Notes under the pieces: generated by a model
The model's database searches: none
Told to the model about the DNA's origin: nothing
The model's input: only the letters and a program-made list of their open reading frames with translations
Shown here: piece by piece, positions 32,506-41,338 of the stretch
Layout of the letters: each line of letters begins with the position of its first letter
Numbering within the stretch: the first letter of the stretch is position 1
From: JAICNG01 sp035249985
Lineage (GTDB): Bacteria > Gemmatimonadota > Gemmatimonadetes > Gemmatimonadales > Gemmatimonadaceae
Length of the DNA: 64,000 nucleotides
NCBI GenBank assembly: GCA_035249985.1
Contig: DATFFP010000029.1
Coordinates: forward strand, 1-64,000
Reading direction: 5' to 3'
Program-made: the position numbers and the translations under genes

Positions 32506-34938
32506 ATGGCCACGAGTGCTGTTGACGCGCCGGCCACGGATCCGTACACCGTTCCGCCTGGTCCTACCGGCAGTGGCGCTGCACCGGGCGCGTTCCGCGA
32601 CGGCAACCCTGATCAAGGAGCTTCAGGGGATCCGCGCCGAGCCACTCGTTCCATTCTTCTGTGGATCTGGGTGGCCGTCGTCTCCACGGCATTCTCCGCC
32701 GCTCACGTGGTCGATCTGCCGGCGGCCCGCGTGTCGGGAATGCAGTGGTGGGTCGTGTGGCTCGTCGCCGCGCACCGAGGACTATGGCTCACCCTCTGGC
32801 TGTACGTGATCGTCCAGCTGAGTGAGCGGTTTCCACTTGGGCGTGCCGAGCTCGGCCGACGCCTCGGCATTCATACGCTCGCGGCGATCACGCTGGCCGC
32901 AGTGTCAGCCGCGGAGATGTTCTGGTTCGTCGACGTTACGCCCATCCCCGAGCCCCGGTTGTTGCGGCCTGACTGGCCATACTTTTTCAACCTCCTCGTC
33001 ACCTACGCAATTTTTGCCGTGCTCGCCCACGCGGTCGTCTACGCGCGGCGCTACTGGCAGGTTCGCGGCACCGCCCAGCGCCTTCGCGCTGAGCTGGAAG
33101 AAGCGGGACGACGCAGGAGCACGGCCGAGCTTCGAGCGCTCAAGGCGGAGTTGAGCCCGCAGTTTCTGGGTAACGCGCTGGAAGCTGTCTCCACCTTCGT
33201 GCGTACCGACCCGACCGCAGCGCAACGCGTGCTGGCTGAGCTAGGAGACCTGCTTCGCTTGACGCTGACGCGCTCACGGACGCAGGAGGTCTCCCTTCGA
33301 GAGGAGCTCGAGACCCTCGACGCCGTCCTCGACGTCGAGCGCGCCCGGCTCGGGTGGCGCTTCGAGGTCGACGTCGACGTGCCCGCCGAGACTCAGGACG
33401 CCCTGATGCCCGATATGATTCTGCGCCCCATGGTCGAAAACGCCATTCGACGTGGCCTCGGCTCGTACCATGCCGGTCGGATTCGCATCGACGCCCGCCG
33501 TTCGTCGCAGGACGGTGACATCCTCGAGCTTCGCGTCACCGCCGAAGGAACCGGGTTACAAGCTGACCCACATGTGCCCATGGCGCCGGTCGCGATGGCG
33601 AGCTGGGTCGCGAACACCCGGGCCAGACTCGCCGAGCTGTATGGACCGCGAGCCACCCTGACGATTGCGGCGCCGGCCGACCCGGCGGCAAGCAGCGCGT
33701 CATGCCTAACGGTTCCATGGCACGAGGTCGACGCCGAGCTCGCGGGTTCGGACGTCGCCGCCAGGACGACGACCGATCTTGCGGGGCTCACCGACGCCGG
33801 CTATGGCCGCAAAGCGAGGCGGCTACCGGTCGTCCCAGCCATCAGCATGGTCGTGCTGTCAACGCTGTTCACATTCGTGCACTTGAAGCGTGTATACCCC
33901 GACGGCACGAGCCTTCCGGTTCCGCTTCGCTTCGCGCTTCCCGCGGGCATCATCGCCGCCGGCATTCTCGTGGCCGTGGGATGCACCGCCTTCCACTTGG
34001 CGCGCCGTTATCCGCCGAGCGTAGGCGCGCATTGGGGTCGCGCACTGATCGCGCACGCGAGGGCCGCGCTTCTGCTCGGAATCATCGGGACGGCGCTGCG
34101 CATGGGGAACTCGTGGATCGTCGGCTACCTGTTCGAGCGTTCCTACCGCGTGGTGAAGCTCGTCGCCATTCCACTCGGCCTCATCGCGCACTACATGACG
34201 TACTATGCGATACTCGCCGTCGTGGCATACGGGTTCGAGTACGCGCGACGGTATCGGCGTGCCCGCGTGGTCGCTCGGAACTTGAGCGCGGAGCTGGCCG
34301 AGGTGAGCCGGCGGCGGGCGGCGGCGGAGCTTTCCGCCCTGAAGGCCGAGCTCAATCCTCACTTCCTCGGGAACGCGTTGCATACCGTCTCGACGCTGGT
34401 ACGTACCAATCCAGCGGGCGCAGAGCGCGTGCTGGGACAGTTGGGCGAGCTGTTGCGCGCCTCGGCAATGCGAGCACGCACGCACGAGGTCACGCTTCGC
34501 GAGGAGCTCGAAACGCTCGAGCCATACCTTGCCGTGGAGCAGACGCGGCTCGGTCAGCGGCTCGGCGTGAGCTGGGACGTCGACGAGGGGCTGCTCGAGG
34601 CGCGAGTGCCGCATATGATCCTGCAGCCTCTCGTCGAGAATGCGGTGAAGCACGGATTGGCGCCGCGAAACACGGAGGGCCATATCGACGTGCGAGCGCG
34701 CCGCCGCGCTGACCGTCTCGAGGTATCGATCCACGACGATGGCGTGGGCTTGGCATGTGATGAACCACGACCCGTGGCAGGTCAGGGTGTAGGACTGTCG
34801 AACGCGCGGGCGCGACTCGCGGAGCTGTATGGCCACACGGCAACTCTCGAGGTGGTGCCGGGCGATGCGGGCGGCACCGTTGCCCGATTGTCACTGCCCT
34901 GGGTGGGAAGTTCCAGCGCTTCTCCGGTCGTCGAGTGA
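32506..34938 (+). CDS. Tandem-duplicated LytS-type sensor histidine kinase with inactive first copy
   Basis: An 810-residue protein made of two consecutive membrane-plus-kinase units. Unit 1 (about 1-440): transmembrane helices, then the HisKA_5-type motif LKAELSPQFLGNALEAV, in which the phospho-acceptor His is Gln (Q219), and an ATPase domain with the N-box PDMILRPMVENAIRRGL but weak G-boxes (TAEGTGLQADP). Unit 2 (about 441-810): more membrane helices, LKAELNPHFLGNALHTV with the acceptor H619, N-box PHMILQPLVENAVKHGL, and good DDGVGL and GVGLSNARARL boxes. It senses an unknown cue and phosphorylates the LytTR regulator next to it. Start ATG 32506 follows GGAGG at 4 nt. The stop overlaps the regulator by ATGA. 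Confidence 0.9.
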   Translation: MATSAVDAPATDPYTVPPGPTGSGAAPGAFRDGNPDQGASGDPRRATRSILLWIWVAVVSTAFSAAHVVDLPAARVSGMQWWVVWLVAAHRGLWLTLWLYVIVQLSERFPLGRAELGRRLGIHTLAAITLAAVSAAEMFWFVDVTPIPEPRLLRPDWPYFFNLLVTYAIFAVLAHAVVYARRYWQVRGTAQRLRAELEEAGRRRSTAELRALKAELSPQFLGNALEAVSTFVRTDPTAAQRVLAELGDLLRLTLTRSRTQEVSLREELETLDAVLDVERARLGWRFEVDVDVPAETQDALMPDMILRPMVENAIRRGLGSYHAGRIRIDARRSSQDGDILELRVTAEGTGLQADPHVPMAPVAMASWVANTRARLAELYGPRATLTIAAPADPAASSASCLTVPWHEVDAELAGSDVAARTTTDLAGLTDAGYGRKARRLPVVPAISMVVLSTLFTFVHLKRVYPDGTSLPVPLRFALPAGIIAAGILVAVGCTAFHLARRYPPSVGAHWGRALIAHARAALLLGIIGTALRMGNSWIVGYLFERSYRVVKLVAIPLGLIAHYMTYYAILAVVAYGFEYARRYRRARVVARNLSAELAEVSRRRAAAELSALKAELNPHFLGNALHTVSTLVRTNPAGAERVLGQLGELLRASAMRARTHEVTLREELETLEPYLAVEQTRLGQRLGVSWDVDEGLLEARVPHMILQPLVENAVKHGLAPRNTEGHIDVRARRRADRLEVSIHDDGVGLACDEPRPVAGQGVGLSNARARLAELYGHTATLEVVPGDAGGTVARLSLPWVGSSSASPVVE

Positions 34939-35729
34939 TGCGCTCCGCACCGATCAACGCGCTTCTCGTCGATGACGACGAGCCGGCTCGCGAGCGAGTG
35001 CGGTCGCTGTTGGCCACGCATCGAGATGTCGTCATCGCTGGAGAGTGCCGCGACGGTCGCGAGGCGGTGCGTGCCATCTCTGCGTCGCCCATCGACCTCG
35101 TCTTTCTCGACGTGGAGATGCCCAACCTCGACGGCTTCGGCGTGCTGGCGGAAATCGGCGCCGGACGTATGCCTTCGGTGATCTTCATCTCGGCGTATTC
35201 TACATATGCCATTCGCGCGTTCGAGGCGTACGCGCTCGATTACCTCCTCAAGCCATTCGACGAACCCCGCTTCGTTGCCGCGCTGGACCGAGCGCGATCG
35301 CAGGTGGAGGCGCGTCGTCGCGCGGCCTCGCCAGACGATCCGCGGCTGCTTGGATTGCTCGGGTACGTGCAGCAGCGGCAGCCATCGTCTTACCCAGAGG
35401 CGATGGCGATTCGAGCGGGCGACCAATACGTGGTCATTCGGGTCGAGGACATCGACTGGATCGAAGCCGACGGCAATTACGCGCGACTTCATAGTGGCGG
35501 TCGGTCTCGCCTGCTGACCAAGACACTCGCAGTGCTCGAGGCAGACGTGCTCGACCCGAGCGTCTTCGTTCGCGTGCACCGGTCGGCGATCGTGAACGCC
35601 GCAAAGATCTCGGCCGTCGAGCCAGGGTTCCACGGCGACATGACCCTGATCATGACGGACGGCGCCCGGGTCCCCTGCAGCCGTCGCCATCGCAAGCACC
35701 TTGGCGAGAAGGTGTACTTCACGACCTGA
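34935..35729 (+). CDS. LytTR-family response regulator
   Basis: A 264-residue regulator: receiver domain (residues about 6-120) with LLVDDDEPARERV, phospho-acceptor D58 in FLDVEMP, switch residues in FISAYSTYA and LLKPFD; and a C-terminal LytTR DNA-binding domain (about 160-262: IRVEDIDWIEADGNYARLHSGG, FVRVHRSAIVNAAKI, LIMTDGARVPCSRRHRKHL). Coupled to the kinase gene by an ATGA overlap. LytTR proteins usually control surface, biofilm or peptide genes. An inverted repeat just downstream, in front of the next secreted protein gene, is a possible target. Confidence 0.93.
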   Translation: MMRSAPINALLVDDDEPARERVRSLLATHRDVVIAGECRDGREAVRAISASPIDLVFLDVEMPNLDGFGVLAEIGAGRMPSVIFISAYSTYAIRAFEAYALDYLLKPFDEPRFVAALDRARSQVEARRRAASPDDPRLLGLLGYVQQRQPSSYPEAMAIRAGDQYVVIRVEDIDWIEADGNYARLHSGGRSRLLTKTLAVLEADVLDPSVFVRVHRSAIVNAAKISAVEPGFHGDMTLIMTDGARVPCSRRHRKHLGEKVYFTT

Positions 35730-35817
35730 CGCGCGGCCCGTTCAAGCGCCTTGGCCGCCGTTCATCAGGCAGATTCCGCCACTCACGAAAAAAGGTTCGC
35801 CGGACGCGACGGAGAGC

Positions 35818-35841
35818 GTCAACGTCGTTGTCGTCGTTGAC
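35818..35841. promoter_or_regulatory. Inverted repeat in front of the secreted protein gene
   Basis: GTCAACG-N10-CGTTGAC, a perfect 7-bp inverted repeat about one turn apart, located 30 nt before the ATG at 35871 and 88 nt after the LytTR gene. It also contains the half-site CGTTG in direct orientation twice. Candidate binding site for the adjacent LytTR regulator; unproven. Confidence 0.4.
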
Positions 35842-35870
35842 TCTCACCGTCTTCCGGAGGACCCATTGCC

Positions 35871-37154
35871 ATGAAACGAATTCCTCTTCTCGCTGGCCGT
35901 GCGGTGCAGCCCATCGCGCGCCTGGCGCTGGGGCTCGGAGTGCTCACGGCCGCCGTGAGCTGCACCGACGACGGCCCGTCCACCGCGCCCGCGACGCAGC
36001 CGCCAGTGCAAAGCGTGGAGTCCCGCGCCCAGGGCGTCGCACAAGGGATTGCGCTCGCTCTCGCGGACCGCCAGGTACGCGAAGGCGTGCGCGACGCCAT
36101 GCGCGCCTCATTGTGGACCGAACACAAGCTGTCGCTCAATGACTTTGTGAACACGCCTGCAGGCAGAGCCTTGCTCGAGGCCGCCGCGCGAGCGCGGCAC
36201 AGCTCGGTCGAGGAGTTTCAGCGGGAGATCGACGCACTGCCGAGACTGGACTTCTATATGCCGCTGCGAGAGCACCGGAGAATGTGGACCGGCAGTGACA
36301 ACGTGGCTGTCGTCGCCGCATGGGAAGGCAAAGGCGACGCAGCGGGGTACCTGCCTGACGGTGGCGTCATCGCGGTAAGCCGCGTGTCGGCCGAGGGACT
36401 GCCGCCGACCTTCTTCATTCAGCCCGGTCAGCGAAAAGGGCTCCGGGTGGGACCGCAGGCGAACACCAAGGGGTTGGTCATCGAAGATGCTAACGACGGC
36501 GTTGGCTCCGAGGTCTTCGTGTGGCACTCCGGTCGAGGCGACTCGACTGTGATCGACATGGCACTGCCGGACGCCGAGGCAAGGCTCGAGGCGCTGAGCG
36601 TCAGGATTGCCGCCGAGCAGCGTAGGTCATTGCTGACGCCGAGCATCATCGAGGTGTGCGATCCACAAGCCATCGTCTGCGAGTATCCCACGAACCCTGC
36701 GCCGGCGCCCACAGGCCCGGCCGACACAACGCGTATTGCGACATTCTATTCCTTCATGTGCGACCATACCTGGTGCTGGGAGGCAGGAGAATACCGGTTC
36801 GACGCGTTCCTGCGGCCCGCTTCGCTCGCCTACGCCAACGCCTATGGCAGCTATTATCGCGATGGCTTGCGTCCGTTCACCTTACACGAGCTCAGGGTCC
36901 CCCTCATCTTCCGGCGCATCGTCGACGGAACCGCCGATTACATGAACGTCCACATCACCGAGGAGGACCGAGGCGATTTTCTCGGGTTCAATCTCGACGA
37001 TGATTGCGGGACCGTGACACTGCGGTGGCAAGACAACGGGGTCAGGAAGCAGTACCCGAACAAATTCAACGGCAACAATGCCGACTGCCACGGGCTGGAG
37101 TTGGGAAGCCCCATCGCGATCGAAGCGATGTACAGCTGGACACCACGGCGCTAG
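35871..37154 (+). CDS. Secreted lipoprotein of unknown function downstream of the LytTR system
   Basis: A 427-residue protein: basic start, hydrophobic segment and lipobox (LGVLTAAVSC), then TDDGPSTAPATQPP linker. An Ala/Arg-rich helical region follows (SRAQGVAQGIALALADRQVREGVRDAMRAS), then a beta-rich C-terminal half with several Cys likely to form disulfides (VCDPQAIVCEYP, FMCDHTWCWEAGEYRFDAFL, NLDDDCGTVTLRW ... NADCHGLELG). I cannot place it in a family with confidence; the N-terminal helical part is reminiscent of exported proteins of the DUF3103 kind, which is a weak impression. Its position and the inverted repeat upstream suggest control by the LytS/LytTR pair. Confidence 0.65.
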   Translation: MKRIPLLAGRAVQPIARLALGLGVLTAAVSCTDDGPSTAPATQPPVQSVESRAQGVAQGIALALADRQVREGVRDAMRASLWTEHKLSLNDFVNTPAGRALLEAAARARHSSVEEFQREIDALPRLDFYMPLREHRRMWTGSDNVAVVAAWEGKGDAAGYLPDGGVIAVSRVSAEGLPPTFFIQPGQRKGLRVGPQANTKGLVIEDANDGVGSEVFVWHSGRGDSTVIDMALPDAEARLEALSVRIAAEQRRSLLTPSIIEVCDPQAIVCEYPTNPAPAPTGPADTTRIATFYSFMCDHTWCWEAGEYRFDAFLRPASLAYANAYGSYYRDGLRPFTLHELRVPLIFRRIVDGTADYMNVHITEEDRGDFLGFNLDDDCGTVTLRWQDNGVRKQYPNKFNGNNADCHGLELGSPIAIEAMYSWTPRR

Positions 37155-37175
37155 CGCCCTCGCGGCTCCTGATGT

Positions 37176-37207
37176 GCAGACGGGCGGCGTTCGCGCCGCC
37201 CGTCTGC
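37176..37207. terminator. Convergent terminator hairpin with TTCG tetraloop
   Basis: A perfect 14-bp stem (gcagacgggcggcg, loop ttcg, cgccgcccgtctgc) between the plus-strand secreted protein gene (ends 37154) and the convergent dehydrogenase fusion gene (ends 37223). There is no T-run, so it may work in both directions as a stable block or mRNA end. Confidence 0.7.
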
Positions 37208-37222
37208 GCCTGGTCCACACCT

Positions 37223-40200
37223 CTAACGCGTCGCTCGCACGAACGTGGCGGTGAGGAGCACGAAGAGGTTCTGACCTTCCTTGGCCTCCGGGTTCCGGAA
37301 TACGAAGTAGACGTCGTGCATCCCCGATGTCCTCGCGAGAGGCACCCGGAGTTGCGACGGTGCGCCAACGGCAGGCTGGGGGTCGATGCGCGCCGACTCC
37401 CCGAGCAGTGGACCGGCGGCCGAGTCCAGCCGTACCTCGATCGTGCCGCCGGCGCTGTTGACGTTAGGCACGGGCGCGAGCGCCGAGAAGACGATCGCAG
37501 ACACACCGGTGAGGTCGAGCTGTCTGAAGCCAACGAACGCGCCCGACCGGCTTCCGATCGTCACTTCGACGGGCACCTCCGGGCCACTGTACTTCTCCAC
37601 GCCGTCCGCCACTTCGCCGCGAGCAACGATGACCAGCGGCGCGCGCAGGATGACCGCCTTCTCCGCCGACGCGCTGCGAATCCCGTTCGCTCCGCGATCG
37701 GTGTACACGGCCCGCAGGATGACGACGCCCTGCGGCGAGCTGTCCGTCGTGGCTGCGGGTACATACGAACCGCGCACGGGAAGCGAGGGCGTGCGCGGCT
37801 GGCCCAGACTCAGAATGTATGCGACCATTGCCGACGCCTGCGCTTCGGTGAGCTGCGGGTGCGCCGGCATCATCACCTGGCCCCACACGCCCGATCCCCC
37901 GGCGCGGATCTTCCTAACGAGTCGCCCCGTTGCGCTCGTGTCTCCGCGATACCGGCGCGCCACGGCCGTGTACGACGGGCCCACGGACGTCTTGTCGACC
38001 TGATGGCACGAGAGACAGGTACCGCTCTCGATCAATCGCCTCCCCGCGTCGTGCGACGTCGGCACAGCGGCTACCTGTTGCGGGCCTTGGCTCATTACGA
38101 GGCCCTGCGTGTGGTACGCCGCCGACACGCGCACGCGACTCGCGGGAATTCGGCCGTTCCGTAGCGAGCCGTCTTCACGGTCGGTCACACGCACGGCGTA
38201 GCGGATTGGCACGCGGGGGAAGAAGAAGGTCTTGTTGCTCTCGACCAGATCGATGTCCACCCTCGGCGGCTCGTTGCCGGCCGCGATCTGCACCATCGCC
38301 GAATCGCGGGCGCCCACCGAGTCGGTGACGACGAGCGACGCCGTGTAGAGCCCGGGCGTCGCGAAGGTGAACGTCGGATTGGGACCGGTGAGCGTGCGAA
38401 CGGCGGTCCCGTTCGCGCGCGAGATGCGCCACTCGTATCGCAGCTCGTCGTCGTCGAGATCCATGGTGCCGGCGGAAGAGAGGGCGACGGTCAGCGGTGT
38501 CGCACCGGCGGGTTTGTCGACGTCCACCGCGACGATTGGCTTCCGATTCCCCGCCGTGTACTCGATGCGGACGAGTCGGGCGTCATCGTTGCCCCGGAAC
38601 CACGCGGTGCCGTACTCGAGCACGTACAGGTCACCGTTGGGACCAAACTCCATGTCCATGGGGTTGCTGAACTTGTGGCTCGCCATGAAGCGCTCCATGG
38701 ACATGAAATTTCCCTGCGCGTCCATGGTCACGGCGATGATCCATCCGCGCATCCACTCGTAGATGAAGAGCTTGCCGTCGTAGTACGCCGGGAAAGGCCG
38801 CGCCGCGGTGGGGAGCTCGTCGCGATGGTAGACTGGACCCGCCATCGCGGTACGACCGCCGGTGCCGACGAGCGGAAACTCCGCTGACGGGCCGTACGGG
38901 TACCAGATGAACGCTTTCTCGGCCGGCGGCAGCTCGGCGCGGCCGGTGTTGTTAGGCGAGGCATTCACCGGGCGCGCCGGATCGAACCGGGGTCCGGCCG
39001 TCATCGTCGCGAAATCGACGTCGAAATACGCCTTGTTGTCGGCCACGAAATGCGGCCACCCGAAGTTTCCGGCGCGACGAGCCTGCCCGATCTCATCGTG
39101 ACCCGCTGGCCCACGCCCGGCGGAATCCGCGGCCGCATCGGGGCCGACGTCGCCCCAATAGACGAAGCCGGTCCGCTTGTCGACCGCGATGCGATAGGGA
39201 TTTCTGTGACCCATCGTGTAGATCTCCGGACGGGTCTGCGGCGTGCCCTGCGGAAAGAGGTTGCCTTCGGGGATCGTGTACGAGCCGTCAGGCTCCGGGT
39301 GGATGCGGAGAATCTTGCCCCGAAGATCGTTCGTGTTCGCCGATGACTTCTGCGCATCCCACGGCGAGCGTTCAGGTCGCTCGTCGATGGGGGCGTAGCC
39401 GGTCGCGAACGGGTTGGTGTTGTCTCCCGAGGATACGTAGAGGTTGCCCTGCCGGTCGAACGCGATCGAGCCGCCGGTGTGGCAGCACTCGTCTCGTTGA
39501 ACGGGGACCTCGAGAAGGATCACGCCGGATGCGAGGTCGAGCGAATCGCCCTTCATCGTGTACCGCGCGAGCACGTTCTTCGGCTCCGGCCCCGCGGGAG
39601 AATAGTAGAGGTAGATCCAGCCGTTGCTCGCGAAGTTTGGATCGGCCGCCAGTCCAAGGAGTCCGTCCTCGCCCTGCTGGCCCTTGGTGTATTGCGTGCT
39701 GACGGGAATGGTCGCGAGCTGGCTGTACTGCCCGGTCGCCGGACGATAGAGGTTGACGGCGCCCCGGCGCTCGATGAAGAGCACTCGCTCGTCAGGCAGC
39801 ACCGCGAGCTCTACCGGCTCGTTCAGCTTGTCCGCGAGCACGACCTTGGTGAACCGATTTTCCTCCGGACGCACCCGCCCGTAATCCAGTGGCGCCGTGC
39901 CGATCGCGTAGCGCAGCCCGCCGAGGAGGTGTCGGAGGAACAGCGGCTCGGAGAAGGTCGCCTCCGTGTGTCCCATGTTCGTGTAGAAGGCGCGGCCACC
40001 GTCGTACGCGTGGTACCAGCTCATCGGGTGGCGGGCGCCGTTGGTGCCGCCTTCATAGCTCGTCTCATCGATGTCGACGAGCACGCGGATGTCGCGGTCG
40101 ATCGCCTTGAAGTTGTAGAACTCGTCCTCCCGTTCCCACCGGTCAGGCAGTCCCTCGGTGGAAGGATGGCTCTTGTCCAGCACGCGGAACGTGCCTTTGC

Positions 40201-40627
40201 GAACGTTCGGGTTGTTGGGGTGGCTCTCGAAGTAGGCCCCTGCGAGTCGACCGTACCATGGCCACTCGTACTCGGTGTCGGTCGCGGCATGAATGCCGAC
40301 CCATCCACCACCCGCCTGGATGAAGCGCTCGAACGCATCCTGCTGTCGTGCGTCGAGGATGTCGCCGGTGGTGTTCAGGAAGACGACCGCGCGGAAGCGT
40401 TTGAGGTTGCGCTCGGAGAATGCGGTGGCATCCTCCGTCGCTTCGACGGCGAAGCCATTCTCACGCCCGAGCTTCTGAACGGCCGCGATTCCCTGCCCGA
40501 TCGAGCTGTGTCGGTAGCCGCTCGTTTTGGAGAAAACGAGGACACGCGGCTCCTGTGCTCGCAGCGTGCTCGGAAGGGTCCCAATGAGCAGCGCGGCTGC
40601 GCCGGCGAGGAACGCGATCCCCTTCAT
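37223..40627 (-). CDS. ThuA / PQQ glucose-sorbosone dehydrogenase / PKD / cytochrome c fusion protein
   Basis: An exported 1134-residue multidomain protein. Order: signal (about 1-24); ThuA-like flavodoxin-fold domain (about 27-245, VLVFSKTSGYRHSSIGQGI, GWVGIHAATDTEY); glucose/sorbosone dehydrogenase six-bladed propeller (about 260-640, GLLGLAADPNFASNGWIYLYYS, ECCHTGGSIAFDRQGNLYVSSGDNTNPF, YTMGHRNPYRIAVDKRTG, the PQQ-type catalytic His region); PKD domain (about 655-740); a class I cytochrome c domain (about 795-900, CLSCHQVDKTSVGPSY with distal Met in MMPAHPQL); and a C-terminal sugar-binding-like beta domain. It probably oxidises a sugar with electrons passing to the haem. Start ATG 40627 has GGAG 9 nt upstream. 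Confidence 0.88.
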   Translation of the reverse strand: MKGIAFLAGAAALLIGTLPSTLRAQEPRVLVFSKTSGYRHSSIGQGIAAVQKLGRENGFAVEATEDATAFSERNLKRFRAVVFLNTTGDILDARQQDAFERFIQAGGGWVGIHAATDTEYEWPWYGRLAGAYFESHPNNPNVRKGTFRVLDKSHPSTEGLPDRWEREDEFYNFKAIDRDIRVLVDIDETSYEGGTNGARHPMSWYHAYDGGRAFYTNMGHTEATFSEPLFLRHLLGGLRYAIGTAPLDYGRVRPEENRFTKVVLADKLNEPVELAVLPDERVLFIERRGAVNLYRPATGQYSQLATIPVSTQYTKGQQGEDGLLGLAADPNFASNGWIYLYYSPAGPEPKNVLARYTMKGDSLDLASGVILLEVPVQRDECCHTGGSIAFDRQGNLYVSSGDNTNPFATGYAPIDERPERSPWDAQKSSANTNDLRGKILRIHPEPDGSYTIPEGNLFPQGTPQTRPEIYTMGHRNPYRIAVDKRTGFVYWGDVGPDAAADSAGRGPAGHDEIGQARRAGNFGWPHFVADNKAYFDVDFATMTAGPRFDPARPVNASPNNTGRAELPPAEKAFIWYPYGPSAEFPLVGTGGRTAMAGPVYHRDELPTAARPFPAYYDGKLFIYEWMRGWIIAVTMDAQGNFMSMERFMASHKFSNPMDMEFGPNGDLYVLEYGTAWFRGNDDARLVRIEYTAGNRKPIVAVDVDKPAGATPLTVALSSAGTMDLDDDELRYEWRISRANGTAVRTLTGPNPTFTFATPGLYTASLVVTDSVGARDSAMVQIAAGNEPPRVDIDLVESNKTFFFPRVPIRYAVRVTDREDGSLRNGRIPASRVRVSAAYHTQGLVMSQGPQQVAAVPTSHDAGRRLIESGTCLSCHQVDKTSVGPSYTAVARRYRGDTSATGRLVRKIRAGGSGVWGQVMMPAHPQLTEAQASAMVAYILSLGQPRTPSLPVRGSYVPAATTDSSPQGVVILRAVYTDRGANGIRSASAEKAVILRAPLVIVARGEVADGVEKYSGPEVPVEVTIGSRSGAFVGFRQLDLTGVSAIVFSALAPVPNVNSAGGTIEVRLDSAAGPLLGESARIDPQPAVGAPSQLRVPLARTSGMHDVYFVFRNPEAKEGQNLFVLLTATFVRATR

Positions 40628-40768
40628 GGGCGGTGTCTCCAGACTTCGTTGCGGTGGCGGATGTCGAGCGATTGTTGATACTGTAGGTCGAGCCGCGTCC
40701 GCGCGAGAGTGGGATTTCAGATGCTCTGGGCGGCCCCTTGTCGACAAAGACCCCCAGGTAATCGCACG

Positions 40769-41269
40769 ATGCCCGCTGACACCTCGAACGGCCCGACCGT
40801 CCGGCCCGCTACGCCCGCGGACCTGCCGAGCATCGGCCGTCTCTTCGCATTGCTCGTGGAGGCACATTGCGATTTCGATCCGCTACGGTTCCTCGCCGCC
40901 AGTGATTGGACGCAGGCGGGATACGAGTCGTGGCTAAACACACAGCTCGACAAGCCCGACGTCGCCGTTCTCGTCGCCGATGACAATGGGAAGGTGATCG
41001 GCTACGTATACGCGACGGTCGAGGGATACGACTACATGGACCTCCGCGGGCCCGCCGGCTACCTGCACGACATCGTCATCGATCGGGAGCATCGCGGTCG
41101 CGGCGTGGGCCGACTGCTGTTGGATGCGACGCTCGCCCACCTCAAGTCGCGCGGTGTACCGCGGGTGCTCCTCATGACGGCCGAGCAGAACGAGTCCGCG
41201 AAGAGACTCTTCGCGAACGCGGGCTTTCGCCGAACGATGATCGAGATGACGCGCGAGCTGGACGCCTGA
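40769..41269 (+). CDS. GNAT-family N-acetyltransferase
   Basis: A 166-residue acetyltransferase: TVRPATPADLPSIGRLFALLVEAHCDFDP, AVLVADDNGKVIGYVYATVEG, LHDIVIDREHRGRGVGRLLLDATLAHL (acetyl-CoA-binding R-x-x-G-x-G/A), VLLMTAEQNESAKRLFANAGFRRTMIEM. Transfers acetyl from acetyl-CoA to an amine; the substrate is not predictable. Start ATG 40769 avoids an upstream frame of random composition. Diverges from the dehydrogenase fusion gene. Confidence 0.88.
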   Translation: MPADTSNGPTVRPATPADLPSIGRLFALLVEAHCDFDPLRFLAASDWTQAGYESWLNTQLDKPDVAVLVADDNGKVIGYVYATVEGYDYMDLRGPAGYLHDIVIDREHRGRGVGRLLLDATLAHLKSRGVPRVLLMTAEQNESAKRLFANAGFRRTMIEMTRELDA

Positions 41270-41338
41270 CCGGGTCGGGTGGGCGCGCGCTATCCCGCCT
41301 TCGGCGGTCTGCTCGCCGACGCGGTGACCGACGCGAGT

